Assembly: GCA_002633025.1 (NCBI GenBank) | Contig: NMRB01000077.1 | Location: forward strand, 10,898-74,897 | DNA length: 64,000 nucleotides | Reading direction: 5' to 3' | From: Notospermus geniculatus | Lineage: Eukaryota > Nemertea > Pilidiophora > Heteronemertea > Lineidae | Part shown: piece by piece, positions 26,368-40,500 of the stretch | Numbering within the stretch: position 1 is the first letter of the stretch | Layout of the letters: each line of letters starts with the position of its first letter | Made by a program: the position numbers and the translations under genes | The notes under the pieces: model-generated | What the model saw: only the letters and a program-made list of their open reading frames with translations | Database searches by the model: none | What the model was told of the DNA's origin: nothing

Positions 26368-26550
26368 ATGATTGCGGCTGATACCTTTTAATTTCACTCG
26401 AGCTGGATTTGTTGGCGCTGTTGATTGGTATGGATGCTGGGCGGGGTTGTGACACAGCTGCATTGGGCGTTACGAATGCGGACACAACAAAGTGCAGAGA
26501 GTATTTCACAGAGGAAGCTTTGGCGGTAAAACCTACACCATCGCAAAAAG
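26368..26550 (+). repeat. Direct copy 2 beside the single-n join
   Basis: This repeats 25,833-26,015 with a few substitutions and then runs into different sequence (ATGCAGCGTG), without the MITE. Confidence 0.85.
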
Positions 26551-27984
26551 ATGCAGCGTGATTGGCACAAATCACCATATCGATCCACTGAGTTAAGAAA
26601 CGAACTTACAATGTTTGAATCTGTTCGTTGGACATATTATAAGTAAATACATCAACAGCATTCAGAAATGTTACATTTTTGCAGCTGTTGCTGTAGTCAG
26701 TGTTCCGTTGTTGTTGTCGTTATCGCCTAAAGAAGGACAACACGTATCAGGAGGCTCGTGCCGTTTTTCAAGTGTTTATGGAACATCTCTCACGACCGCC
26801 TTATATTACTCCTCAAATTAGGAAGTGCTGCCAACGCAAACAAAGGAAGGCCAACGATCTGTCTAAACCACGCGACCCAACTCCGCGGTGACCGCTCTTC
26901 TCCTTTGAGACGTAGAACGATGTTCGTAAAGTGATCGTAATTCATCGTCTCAGTGTTCACCCCTCAGAGCGACCGGAGTTTGATTCGTCTGGTCGTGTCG
27001 TACACGCCGAGATGCCCGAGAAATCAGCGCCGCCCCTCGCTGGCTCCGAATAAAGGAGTTGATTGAATGGCTATCTTCGTATTCAGTGCTCTGTCACCGC
27101 GGACAATAGTTGCGGAGACTGGCGTATATTTCTCTTCATAGCCAACGCAACTACTTGATGACGCATTGAATAGTTCGTGACCAATAAATCACATGGTCAT
27201 TCAGGGCTTTGGCTGTGTATTAAACTGCAAATGTCCGCTCTGAATGCGCTGGCACATATCGAATACCCCTAGCAATCATCGGCTGACTCCGCTTGTATTG
27301 GCGTTGGCTCCCTCCTTTGTCCGTTCTCAATGTTTGTACACATGGTTTCTATAGAAAGACGACGATGGGTTCGGGAGATAAATCCTTGTATTATCAGAGG
27401 AGAAGCGAGGGTATACATAAACACAAAATTTATTACCATTACCATATCAAATTTACTTGCTCGATGATGAATGTCGGGATCGTGGGTATTGAGGCTTTGT
27501 GATGTCGTGCTTGTCTCGGCTGGTGTTTGAAAGCAACTGCCATCACCCGGATCGCGCCTTTAGAAAGAACGGACAATTAGCTGATCTAGCATCGTGACGA
27601 CCGGAGCTAGCGCAGGCCAACAGGGACATGCTGAGCGTGTGAGATGAATAGACCTGGACGCACCTAGCTATCGGGTCAATTCACTTTCTGTTCAATAAGC
27701 AACTGAAAGGTCAACTACTCGATGTTGTGATTCAGCGACAAAAAGGATTGGGGGCCAGAAGACGCGAACAGTACGTGTGATGGAAAGATGCGGAAGCTAG
27801 GCTATATTGCTTGGAATTGGATGGATTGAAAGCAGCCTCTTTCTTTGAATTGAAGACACTGAATGCCAGGCGAACTGTCGTAGAGAATCCACTGCACAGC
27901 TACAACACCGAAGACAGAACCTTTCGATGCTTGTCTCGCGAAACCACGACCACTCACCTTCAAACAAGGACTAACAGCGACAGT
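26551..27984. other. Intergenic, nothing recognised
   Basis: No coding exon, RNA gene or defined repeat was found here. Confidence 0.4.
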
Positions 27985-28067
27985 TAGCAAATGCTTTTAC
28001 TTGGAAGATTTGCACAGCAAGGTCCAATGTAAATGTACTGCAAAACTTCAAGTAAAAGCATTTGCTA
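27985..28067. repeat. 83-base hairpin with about 31-bp arms
   Basis: TAGCAAATGCTTTTACTTG on the left is matched by CAAGTAAAAGCATTTGCTA on the right. Pairing continues imperfectly inward to a loop of about 20 bases. The size fits a microRNA precursor, but the outer stem is almost fully complementary, which also fits a small MITE. Confidence 0.6.
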
Positions 28068-28140
28068 CCTTTTATGAACATCAGCCAAGGACACTGTTGA
28101 ATCAACCCCCCCCCCCACCGCCTAGAATTTGTCACTCAAT

Positions 28141-28675
28141 AACAACTTCGACGCCTTACAAAAGAGCGCAGGTCAAGAACCTGTATGCTAGTTCTTCCTT
28201 CGCAAAGTCGCGTCCAAGACAAAAATCGGACAAAGACGTTCGATTCGCAAGATATCAAATGTTGCAATCGTTTTGTCCAGTTTCTCCAAATCGTATCGTG
28301 GTCTTACCTGGAAACACCAGAAAATGGTGGCATTTCCTTAAGTGTTGTAATTACCTGAAATACGATATGTTCGTTATTCTTGGGAAAATTTTCAGGAAAC
28401 GTCATTTTCATAACCAGTCTCTCGCAACTCCTTCGATTCCAACGCAACTCGCGTGTGCGCTTGCCGACAACGAGGAGTGAACGTCGGTCACAGAGACTGG
28501 ACGTCATATTCGTCTGTAAGAAATTAACAGCAATTATCTTAGGTTTTGTTTAGCGCGGGTAGACAGCCAGTGACAGCGACCACAATAGCAACACGCGGGA
28601 ACACATCACGCCTTTTGTTGTCCATTTGCACGCCGAGTAATATTATCTTGGGATTTTCTCTTTTCAATGCGAGAT
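28141..28675 (+). repeat. Direct copy 1 of a 535-bp tract at a single-n join
   Basis: This is repeated at 28,677-29,213 with scattered substitutions. Copy 1 ends at the undetermined base and copy 2 begins after it. The two copies look allelic and are probably an uncollapsed haplotype join. Confidence 0.9.
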
Positions 28676-28676
28676 N

Positions 28677-29213
28677 AACAACTTCGACGCCATACAAAAG
28701 AGCACAGGTCAAGAACCCGTATGCTAGCCCTTCCTTCGCAAGGTCGCGTCCAAGACAAAATTCGGACAAAGACGTTCGATTCGCAAGATGTCAAATGTTG
28801 CAATCGTTTTGTCCAGTTTCTCCAAATCGTATCGTGGTCTTACCTGGAAACACCAGCAAAATGGTGGCATTTCCTTAAGTGTTGTAATTAACAGAAATAC
28901 GATATGTTCATTTTTCTTGGGGAAAATTTTCAGGAAACGTCATTTTCATAACCAGTCTCTCGCAACTCCTTCGATTCCAACGCAACTAGCGTGTGCGCTT
29001 GCCGACAACGAGGAGTAAACGTCGGTCACAGAGACTGGACGTCATATTCGTCTGTAAGAAATTAACAGCAATTATCTTAGGTTTTGTTTAGCGCGGGTAG
29101 ACAGCCAGTGACAGCGACCACAATAGCAACACGCGGGAACACATCACGCCTTTTGTTGTCCATTTGCACGCCGAGTAATATTATCTTGGGATTTTCTCTT
29201 TTCAATGCGAGAT
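28677..29213 (+). repeat. Direct copy 2 of the 535-bp tract
   Basis: This is the second copy of 28,141-28,675. It starts right after the n at 28,676 and continues into unique sequence after 29,213. Confidence 0.9.
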
Positions 29214-31466
29214 GACTTCCTTTTGTAAAATCGTGAGAAGATTCACCGTTTTCGGAGCCACGTTGTCACCACAAGTTTTGTTCTCTAGAACATGACAATC
29301 AAATCTTGGAAATTATGGACAAGAACAATGAATGAATTCTGTAGCAGTTTGTAATGAGTCAGTGGCAGACTCTTTTCTTTCTAATAAACGCAGGCGCAAA
29401 ACAATGTAAACCCGCAAAACCGTCTTCACACATCCTGGTATCTGTAAAATGCGTCGTCCGAGTCATCGCATGACTTCCTTGCATTCGATTTCACATCCGA
29501 ATTCCAACTATGCTTTTTCATCATATATTTTGTAAGCCACTCTACCTTACGTAGTTTACGTAAGCGTTCGTAAAGAATACTAGACCTCGCTGCAAGGGAG
29601 TTACCTACATCACAATACGTCATCAGTCAGCTCCTACACTGGAAGACCGCGAACCCTGATATGGCAACTACCATTACGACGGCTTGTCTTGACGACTCAG
29701 CCCGCGACTCAGCTCTGGTACGAATCGGTTCCAGAATCGTCAGTCCTATACACCGACAACTTCAATCGACTTCATTTACGTAACAACGTTTTCCTTTTCG
29801 TTACAAGACATCGTATAAGAAATAGACCTCTCTACACTTAAAGTTACTTACACGTTGCTTTTAGGGTTCAACGTGGCGAAGGATATCTTAAAACAAACAC
29901 ATGCCACTTACCTAAGTCTTATGTAAAGCTGTTCTTCCGTGACAGCCAAAACTCCAACCCTGTGTAGCCTACCCTGGCCCATCACACTACCTGACGCTTG
30001 CGAACAAACGTTAAACATCTCTATCACAGCAACACGAAGCTCCTAACGTCGAAAAGAGGAGATTTACTAACAGAAGTCATAATGAACTTACCAATCAAAA
30101 AGAGTAATCCGAAAATAAACGTATCCAAAGAGTTATATCCAAAAAGATGCGAATATTATGTAATCCAACGGTAAACGACAAAGATATTCCACCTTCAAGG
30201 TTTAGGACCAGGGACTACCAAGGTAAAATAGGTAACTCGTCCCTAGACGATGGAACAGCATCGCCTTCCGCAGCCTTGGAAACTGGTCAGAACTGTCTCA
30301 CAGACGGCGAGCTCCAGGGTGAGGTGACTGAACTCGATCGAAGTGATTGAAAGTCGCTTTATGATATCCAGTACATGTACATTGTACTATGCTGTAGAAC
30401 TTTCATATTTATTGTTAACTTTTGTTAAGCTTTGCCCGAAACACGAGTTGTGGTCCCACAAGGAGAAGCAATGAATGGAAGAACAAAATCAGTTCTGGAA
30501 GAAGTAAACAGGAACGTCACGTGACTTGGCGTCTGCTTTCTCGAAACGGAAGTGCGGAAGCTGTTTGGGCCATTGATTTTCATCTTACGATAGACGAACC
30601 AGGAAACAAACGTCCGAACAGCAATCGTTCGGAAGTATCCGGAAACGGGTAATCATAGAATATTTAGTGTAATCCTTTGAATTTTACAAAAATTTGTGAT
30701 GGCTGTGAAAAAGTGGTACACTGGACAGGAAAAACTCATAGCTTGTATCCTTTCAAAGAAAGTGAACCGCATCCGGATGTGTAAGATGAGGACCTAACAT
30801 CATCAGCATAATGATCTGAATCCACCATGAACACCATAATGATCAAAAAGTAGAGGACACTAATCCGAAAGCAAGAATTCACTACGGTACGTTATATATT
30901 CCAAAGGTAGTGATAAGAAAAGCTCAATTACGACTTCAACATTTTGGTAATCCACGTGAGATCACACCAACACACCTGTTGTAGACCGACTGCTATTCCT
31001 GGTTCGATATTTCAACTTCAGGTGATAATATCGAACTTTTTATCCACGATTCTAAGCAGCGAAACCCAGAGCTGAAAGCGACGAATGGATTACTTAACGT
31101 ATCAAGCAACCAATTCAAAGGACATCTCATCACTATCACACATAAATCATCCCAACTGCTGGTAGGAACATCTTTCGGACCGCTAACTTATCCCGGTTGT
31201 CAGTGCCGACCGCCAGCGATAGATCAGACGTTAATGAACTAGAGGCGGTCCCCACGTCTCGTGTACTCCCTTCCTGCTACCTAACGGCTCAATGCCGCGA
31301 CGATAGTCCGAACGATCTTTTTCTCCGTGAGTTCTGCGCCTCGACTCGACGCCAGGATCGGCTTAATCATATTGGACAACGATCTGTTGGGTAAGCGTGC
31401 GTGATACTGCGATCATTGAAGGCGGAAAGGTACTTGATGGGGAGGGTGGTTCACCTTGGCCACTGC

Positions 31467-31540
31467 CAAACGGAGCACGTCCCCACTTGCCGTGGTGCTT
31501 TCTCGGCGAAACGGAGCAAGTACCCCCACTTGCCGTGCAA
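31467..31540. repeat. Two tandem copies of about 41 bp
   Basis: AAACGGAGCACGTCCCCAC followed by TTGCCGTG is repeated as AAACGGAGCAAGTACCCCC followed by ACTTGCCGTG. Confidence 0.6.
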
Positions 31541-32200
31541 GATCGGCACCTTGACCACACCAATCTCCAAGCAGAGCAAAACGAACCTCTAACGGCTTCC
31601 GTCACAGAGATACATTGCCGTATCGAGGGAGCAAGCAGGCAGACCATAGCAATAGCTAATCAGCAAGACCTGCCTGAAGGCATAAGCTTCCTTGTAATGA
31701 GAAAACCGTGCCAAGGCGTGTAAAAGTTGATACAATGTCTAAGTGAAGGCAGCAGCGTAAATGATAACATTATATTTTCATTCAAAGATATGAACTGCCT
31801 TCGGGATACATCCATTTGTTATCAAGTTAGATTTTCATAGGTCGACAGCTTGTAAAGCTTTGTGGTTGACGCCAAGAAAGCGCGAGATACGTCAAAATCG
31901 ATCGCAATGGTAAAGAGAAGAACGAGTAGGCCCTTCACCAAACAAGGATAAGCCCTTCACCAAACAACCAAACTCCGCCGAAGACAATACATATCGTCGA
32001 GGCCCACGCAACGTGAGGATGTTGCAAGATTTGATCGCACGATATGGTTCACAAAAAAACACCAGCATTGCTTTCTATTTCGCTCTCATGAATTCGCAAT
32101 TGTCTTTAGGGCTATACAAAATGAGGAGTTTGATGGTGTGATTTGATTCTGTGACTAAGGACAAGCTACAGACCATTCTCAAATTGACGTGAACGACAAA

Positions 32201-32265
32201 GATCTGCGCACTTCTGCCGAAATCTCAACCACAACCTCGGTCTGAAACTGAATGACGTAACGCAG
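32201..32265 (-). mobile_element. SINE body fragment, copy B
   Basis: On the minus strand this contains the same core as copies A and C (GAGGTTGTGGTTGAGATTTC, then GGCAGAAGTGCGCA). It lies head to head with copy C, only about 35 bases away. Confidence 0.75.
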
Positions 32266-32300
32266 AGAACCCCACGACAGTGATTTCGCTGAATCATGGA

Positions 32301-32372
32301 CTGCGTCACGTCACCCGGTTTCAGATCGAGGTTGTGGTTGCGATTTCGGCGGAAGTGCGCAGAGAATCGTCT
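32301..32372 (+). mobile_element. SINE body fragment, copy C
   Basis: CTGCGTCACGTCA, CAGATCGAGGTTGTGG and GCGGAAGTGCGCA match the body of the SINE at 12,978-13,228 almost exactly. The tRNA-like head is missing. Confidence 0.8.
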
Positions 32373-35300
32373 ATACGTTGCCGCCAGAGATTATGTGAGA
32401 ATTCCCTGATCCACACCAAGCATCTGGTAAATTCTTCCATCGCCTGGCATGATCCCAAGGTCCAATACATTCCCTTTCAACATCAGCAATTTCACCATCA
32501 ATAGCCCCTTCAATATTGCGTTACGAGTCAGTCTCCGACCCAAGAGTATGTTCAGTTTATGCTCCAGTCCATTTAGCGATAAATAACTCCTTCAACTCCT
32601 GCCCTCGGAGATTACCATGAAAGGAGCCTGATGGCTTCTTTCAGCGCGGAAGAATAAGGCCTCGTTTTCGAGAATGCTGGCCTTTCACGAATGGCTTTAA
32701 AACTTGAATTTATCCCATTCGCAGGACAAGTATCGAATTAAACGGACCCGATGCTCTATCTGAGAGCGATGAAATTATACGCGGGATGGTCGGCCATTGT
32801 TGGCTCGCCTGGGCAAGTATCGAGGACTCGGAGACAGACAAGGGGTCTTGAATCAGCGCCTAATGACCGTTATTCATCAAACATGGAGCACTTTTCATGC
32901 TGTCGGGTGCAATCTATGCAACTGATGGCAAACGTGAATACGTCCTAATTAAAGGCGGAAAATAGGCCTTTGATGAATTACAAGATATTAGCATTAAGAT
33001 TTATGATTCTTTTCGATTGAACGAGATTATTATCTGTTATTGCCGTGGAGAGAACGCGACTCTGCATTACCTCGTCATTGACAGACTGTCATAAGTGAAC
33101 TGTATGAGTTGCGGCTGCTGACGAGGAAAGTGACTTCATAAAGAAAGCTACTGCGCCTGATTACGATTCTCGCCACTAGAGGGCTTTCAAGCAAAAGTCT
33201 TGTGCTGGCCGAGATGCACAGACATACGGTTAGGGAAATGTCTGGCCTCAACGATGCTGCATATTTAACGCATCCACAGCCATTAGGTCATGTGACGACG
33301 CTTTACATGACGTTCAGCAAATCGAAAGAGCTTTCTACATCACGTGACCTAGAGCAGCCAATCAGCGCCCGCACCAGAATTCTAGTGTGCATCATGATTC
33401 ATGATTCAGACTTGCATCTGCATGATCGATTTCGAACCCTCTAATCAAGTTGAAACCCGTCCAGTGATTTTTGCCCCACAGCCCATAACGTTGGGGATAA
33501 ATACAGTTAAAATGGACTGTAGATATCACTATAAATGAAAACAACAAATATTATCCAATAATGATTCATCCGCTTTTTGTCTCCCGAGCAACCACAGGCG
33601 GACGAATGCTTTAGGAAACAACCCCAGCATAAAAACATTGAAAAAAAATGAAAATGTCACCGCAATCTTACTTAAGAAATTACGAGATGTATGCCATTCA
33701 AAACGTTAGTTCGTGCAGTGAGAGAAGTCGGGGTGTGAGGCGCTGGGCGGAAGATAACAAAGGGGGTAATATTGAGAAGATGCTGAGGGGTGACTGTTGA
33801 AAACATGATGTCTCTTTCCGAGGGGCGGGTATGGGCGGTTAAACCCGCAAATAAAGACGTTACCAACTCTAGTCGTTGTGATACGATCTCGAGTCGTTGC
33901 TCAGAAAGACGTTGGGCGGCGTTGCAGTCGGGATGATCGTGAGTCGTAGGTGATATATAGACATTACAAAATTAGGAGAGTTTGTAAGTTTTGTTGGCCG
34001 ACAGACAGCAATATGTTGTATTTGAGATTTGAAACTTCGTGCTCGTTATGGGATTATGACTCAGGTTTCTCTCAAGTTGATAGAAATCGTTACCCTCTAC
34101 GAGCACAAGGCGACAGATTCTCCCCGAAACGACTGGCATTTCCTTGAAAAAGAGGCAAACCGCCAGGCAACTTGTCAATTGTTTAGGTGTATAGAAATGC
34201 CTGTTTTTAACAGGGGTATCAGTAATACAAGAGGTACCACTGTTTATCCATGCAGTGGTTGTTACCAAATGCCATTGTAAACTTTCTTCCGACAAAGAAA
34301 GACTGTAACCGAGTATGAAGACTTCCATCTTCTTTCTCTTTTGATCAAAGAATACATTTAAATCAAGACTATAGATTGCATTTAATGCATCCCTCGCCCA
34401 CTTATCACGCACATACATTGTATAACAGGGCATTTATCAATAGTATGAATAAAACATTAGCACACGACAAAAGCCAAGAAGATTGCCTCTGACCATTGTG
34501 GAAGAAGATTGTCAAGCCACAATACTGGCAATTGTCACTTTCCACGTCCTTGCGGGGATTGGAGATTTGTTATACAGGCCTTGCATGTTCGGTGTATAGA
34601 TCCAGCCGAACGGCTATGAAATATAAATGCACACTTGTGTGCAGTTACAAATGGGTTTCTGGCTCCCCCGGTACATTCCTCTCAATTCGATCTTTCATGG
34701 CGTACTCAAGATGGCTGCCGATGCGTGCGTGATGTTGGCCGGGGGAAAACTCATTTAGGACTGGTTTCAAAGATTTCTAAGCGTGTAGTCACGTCGGGTC
34801 TCCACCAAGGGAACAGGGGAAATCAGATGTTAAAGTATTGGACAATAACAGCTGCAGCAAGTTACATTACTTTTACAACAATGCGTGCTGATGACGCGGG
34901 TTCTTGTGAGTACCCGGATCATGGTGGAAGTTGGCGGCTTATTTGAAATCAATGTAGGCTTGGTCAGCACCTAGATCAGAAGATACACGCGGAGTTTTGT
35001 AGACGTGGAGTGGAAATCAACGACAATGGGCAGCACATCGTGACCTGGTCCTAATGGAGGTCATTTGTATGGAATCACTTGTATTTCAATGTTATAACCA
35101 GTACTGACACCTATTGAGGCAGTGGACTGTGGTTGGACAACCCGGACAGCCTCCAAAGCCATTGCAGCTTGCACTGCACAAAATGGGTTGTTTTCCTGAG
35201 TTTTCCTACAAATACTGACTTCATCATATTTGACGGAAAATGTGTTTCCCTGTGTTTTCCTTATCGTCTGCTTTTTGTAACGCCGCCATTTTCAGGTCAT

Positions 35301-37587
35301 GTGACACTCCTATTCGGCGCACAACCAATCGAGTGATTTCTCACGATCATGCGACATAATCATGAAATAGCGAATCAGCGTCCACTTTACCATATGAGAG
35401 ATATCAGGCCATTTACAGGCCCTATCTCCCTCCAAAGTGCTAAGAGAAGGAGCGCACGATTTAGCTTGATCAGTACTACTTTAGAGGATTGAAATGGCTC
35501 ACTTACAACCAGAGGTGTGCAAGTGCAATGGGACCAGTGGTTCAGATAAAACCAGATGAGGTCATAGTGGGAAGGCTCTATTTCTGAACAAAATTTGCTA
35601 AGAGGCCGTTTACCTAATGAGCAATAGCGTAGCCCCTGATGAATGAGGATGCCACTACTGGATTTCGTGGTCGTCTCCATCAATCATCGTTGATCGATCC
35701 TAGTACTGGCCCTGCTAAGACAAGCTTGGGGCCTGAGATCATTTGCCAACAGGCGTCGTTTGGTAGGCGTATAGGCTACAACCAAGCAAGGTACGATAGT
35801 TACCAAACAATTTTCTTGGCCAGAGCCAGACGGTTCCCCTTCTGATAATGTCGGGATTACTCACGACACTAGGTAAAAAACAACTAGCGGCTGTGCATCG
35901 CGAACGAATTGAGGGTTTTTCGTCAAGAATAGAAGCCAGCAGCTCTAAATGTTCACCATTCAAACGAAATGATGGCTATAACGCTTCGCCTGATTGGCGA
36001 TAATGAAGAGACTATTGTGTGATACTGAGAGGGTGAGATTTTTCCGGCGTGTTCCAATCGACTATTCAGGGACGACCCGTCTTCCTATTCATCGTAGGAC
36101 ATGCATAAAGTCCTTAATGCGAACATTAAGAAATTTGAAAAGATGTGAAATGGATGGCCCCGGGTTATGGGAGGCGATAGGCACGCTGGGGAAGAGATAA
36201 AGGCACCAATTGAGGTTCAAAGAGACTGTTTATTGAATTAGATGGACTCATCAAAGGAGAACTGAGACGAATTTTGAGATGCTTGGTTGGATCGGAGGGT
36301 GAAGTGATTGTGGCTTGGTGCGTGAGGGGGACTTGCTTTTCCAGGCAGGGCGTGTTCTTCACACCAAATCAGCACAACAACTTGGTAACTCCACTTGGCG
36401 TAAGATACGAAAGTTTTTCTCACAATACAACCTTCACAGCACTGTGCTCCAAGACCAAACCTGACTATACGCCACTGCTGTTCTCCAAACGAAGCCCCAT
36501 GAGCTGTCAAACTGACGAGGACAGGCCACTTAGCCAACTGGTAATCCTGTAAAGCCCTGTTTAAGGGGAGAAGTCTGTAACGACAGATACAAGGAGGCCA
36601 TCCATCACCTCACTGACGGCTGGTACACTTCATTGAGTTGGGATGACTCGGCGGTGGGGAAGATTTGGTGAGTGGTGTTCACCACAGGGTTCCTGTGGGT
36701 AGCTCCAGGCGATTCAAGCCCAGTCTCGCGCAAGAATCAATCGAAACAATCTTTGGGAAAGGAAATCGTGCTGTACGGTTCAACCAGTCGGTTAGCACCC
36801 TCTCAAAACAGGATCTCCGACGAATCTCCTACGTCGCACCTCTTCTGAAGGAGGTGATGGCCAAGTGAAATGACCTGAGTCTCAGAATGGTCGGTTAGCC
36901 ACGTCTTTGTCGGCGATAAGACGTTCACTGTGCAACAACGCGAGGTTGCAATACCGTCACAGATTTGGTGGTGAAAGTAAGATCTATTAATAGACCATAG
37001 TCGACTTGGCTTTGAGGCAGGTGGAGTTGCTCTGACATGACGGGATTTCAGGATGGTCACAAAAATGGGGAATTGACCAAAAGAAACAACGGTATAGACT
37101 CGATGCTCAAGACCTTCCAGAAAGATTCTCTGATCTCGTCGCAGACGGGCATCGTAGCCCAAGGGGCTGAACTGCGGGAGTCTCAAAATCATTAATCGTT
37201 TGCTCAGGTCATTAGTAACGAAGAATAGAACGGTCGTGAGTCGACTTCGGAACACCGGGTGGTGGGTTCACGCCGCGGAGTAATCATCTGTAAACAAATG
37301 GACGACTCGGACGACTTGAGACACTAACTTCAACAAATTGTCTTCGTGCCGAATAAAGTAAGCAAGGTTCCGCCTTCAGTGAGTCAATGGTGTACAGACA
37401 CTCACATTAAGAAAGCAAACTGGCTGGAAAAGCCACAACTATAGGTGACTTGTGATTGGTTTATTAGCAACAGCAATCCCGGTGTATCTGCGATAAGTGT
37501 CTCCGATTGGTTATTTGAGAGAACCCTTCCTCCAATGATATTTTGCGTCGACAACAAAGGCGTTTGGCGTCACGGACGTCCAAGACC

Positions 37588-40500
37588 ATGAAGACAGCAC
37601 GACGTCGTCGACCTTCGGCTTCGAGGAGAAAGTGCCCGACTTGCGCCGCAAACCTTCGTTCCTCGATGGATTTCCTGAGAAAGCTTCGACGAGAAAAGAA
37701 AACAGGCGATATCGGGTCTGACAGCCAGCTTGGCGATACAGAGAATGACACTGGCTTGGCTGCGACAGCAAAGGAAATCGAGGATAAACCAATGATTCCA
37801 ACGGCAGTTTCACTCAACAGCAGCGCAGTCCCAGACTCAGAGACCGAGAGCCCGGTGACGACATCTCCCGGTCTGGCCGCGGCCAACCTTCATGTTGATA
37901 GCAATATCAACAGCACGTTGCAGGTGAGACCAGGGTGCAGTAGCAACTTTTTCCGGACATTACCCTACCAGATCGGTAGTAACCTAGCTAGACATAGGCC
38001 TAGCTAGACATCATGACATAGGCTAGGCCCATTCGTGTTGTCCGACAAACATGACAAAAGACATGTTATGAATATGATAGGCCTAATGATAGGTCCAGCG
38101 CAAGTTTGGTCTTGCCGTTTCGATCGAACCGTGTTTCACTTTGTCGCTGTTGGTCGGTTGACCTCAAACCTTACTTTCTTGACAGGAAAACATTGAAAAG
38201 ACAAGGTTGGAACAGCAGAAGACGCAGGAAACTCGAGATGTCCATCTTGTCCTGTGCAGGTAAGCACAGGAGCGACTGAAAAGCTCCCCGATAGGCCTGA
38301 CCCCTCCATCCGTGCTACAGCTAAGGCCGTTGGCGGATAGGCTACATCATCGCCATCTATGACGGTCGTGGAAATTGCCAGGAGCTCAAATGCTCGCACA
38401 TCATCTTCACACATCCAGTAGCTAAACATGGTAAACCGCCCGTCTCTGTCGCAGTTTCGGGTGAACCCCAATGATCTTCGCACGTCCGGGCTTTTACAAC
38501 CACCGTTCCCCTTGTCGCATTTTCTGGGGAGGACTGACAGTAAGACTGATCTGAAATCCCGCGATGCACAATACCATCGCGGTTGTGATCGTCATCGCAG
38601 TTTTCTCAAAGTTTGCCTCGGATGAGGGTTTTTCGATTTGGGTGCCTCGTTTGTACCTAAAACTTGCTTGGCGTCAGCGTCAGAGCGTTCCTAACGATAG
38701 TTTCTTTGAATTGGTGCTGTGTTTGATGAAACTCTCTCCTTGGTTTGGTTGTAGACGACGCCAACATGTTCTTGAGAAAGAGCAGACAAAGTTGAGTGTG
38801 TTACAACAAGAATTACAGGCGACCATCCGAAACATTGAGCACATCAACAAACAGATCTCAGTAGTGGAACAGGAAAAGGGGGCGATGGTGACCGAGATGG
38901 GAAAAGCTGTGGATGTACCTTGTAAGTACTGGGTGCCCTCTGAAGAAGGGGCGGATCCAGCAAGATCATTCTCTGCAGTCTTGTAGGCCTGCATAGTTAG
39001 GCGGATAAGACCGAAAAATGGGGTCGATCGTTCACTTTTTCAGGAAAGCACCAAATTTGGTACATATATAGTATATAACCATCCGATCGATTTTGGAGGA
39101 GTACCCCAAAAATCTGAGCCCCCTGGTGGCCGCCATCTTGAATTCAAATATGGCCGCCGTGCTAAGCCTTATTTATGTAATATCTCCTATAATATGGCAG
39201 ATAGAAGGTTAATTTCAGGGTCTACCCCCATGTTTTAAGGGTCTGCGGATTCAATAAAGCCAGTTACAACTGTGTTTGTGATATTTCTACATGACCTATG
39301 CCAAACGGCTGTGTTCAAAATCAAAGTTTCTTCGAATCCTCTGCCATCATCAAATCGACTTAAATCTATGTTGATTACGAAGGGGTTGTACCCCTTTTCG
39401 TCAGCGCGTTGAAGCAAGTTCGCCACTGTTTTGTAGCCGACTCCAACATCTTTATTATCTCTGGTGGGTTCAATCAAATTTTCTGGGGTAACCTCTTGGC
39501 AGAATATAATGGTGGGTTCACTCAAAGGTCCTGGGGTAACCTCATGGCAGAATATGCATGTTGCCCAAGTCGTCTCCGATGCAGGTGACATAACTGATGA
39601 CACAACATCATTTCCAGCGCTGGCAGACGGCTGAACCAGGGAGAACCGCTTTGACATCTTCTAGAGTCTGTGAAAGTAAAGAGGGATGTCGGCCTTCATA
39701 TCATGATGCATTTGCATCAGGAGATGATGAGGTTGCTAACACAGAAGACAATTACGGGCACAACTCATTGACCGATCAAACTTTCCATTTAATTCGTAAA
39801 AGCTTACCTTTGTGGGCTCTAAGTTCACACTAAAACATTAGTAAGTTCATTTCACATGAGGTAAACAATGCTCTCTACAGAGTGGGTCAGAGAAAGTGTC
39901 CATCGAACAACAGCATTTCTATTGCTTCCCTATTGTTCGAGAGACACTTTCTCTGGCCCACCCTGTAGTTTGAAAATTAGATGGCAGCATGGCAATTAGA
40001 AGAATCTGCAAAGGGATAAGAACAGTGTCTTTTCATTGTTAGGGGAATGAACCAAACGCGATCCACAACCTCGTAAAACATGGAAGTAGATCTTTTAAGT
40101 TTGTTCATATCAGTTCTGATGTCAGGGATAACAGATGCGGCCATCTTGAAATCCAAGATGGCTGACTCTTACAGTTATAAATGGTTATATTGAATCCACA
40201 GCTCTTCAAAACATAGGGGTAGACCTTGAAAGTTTCTTCATACGATTTATGGTTTCGAAGATATAAAACTGGGGTAACAGGTTGGCGGCCATCTTGAAAT
40301 CCAAGATGGTGGACACAAACACAGTTGTAACTGGCTTTATTGAATCCGCAGACCCTTAAAACATGGGGGTAGACCTTGAAAGTTTCTTCGTACGATTTAT
40401 GGTTTCAGAGATATAAAACTGGGGTAACAGGTTGGCGGCCATCTTGAAATCCAAGATGGTGGACACAAACACAGTTGTAACTGGCTTTATTGAATCCGCA

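Larger units (their letters stand above)
29214..37587. other. Gene desert
   Basis: No recognisable exon was found. Frames at 33,972-34,433 (-) and 36,803-37,255 (-) are open for about 150 codons, but show no motif and no matching splice structure. Small repeats at 31,467 and 32,201-32,372 are listed separately. Confidence 0.4.

Noticed and set aside
33972-34433. 153-codon open frame on the - strand
   Set aside because: No recognisable motif; competing frames on the + strand are equally plausible.
36803-37255. 150-codon open frame on the - strand, considered as a LINE remnant
   Set aside because: No reverse-transcriptase or endonuclease motif is visible.
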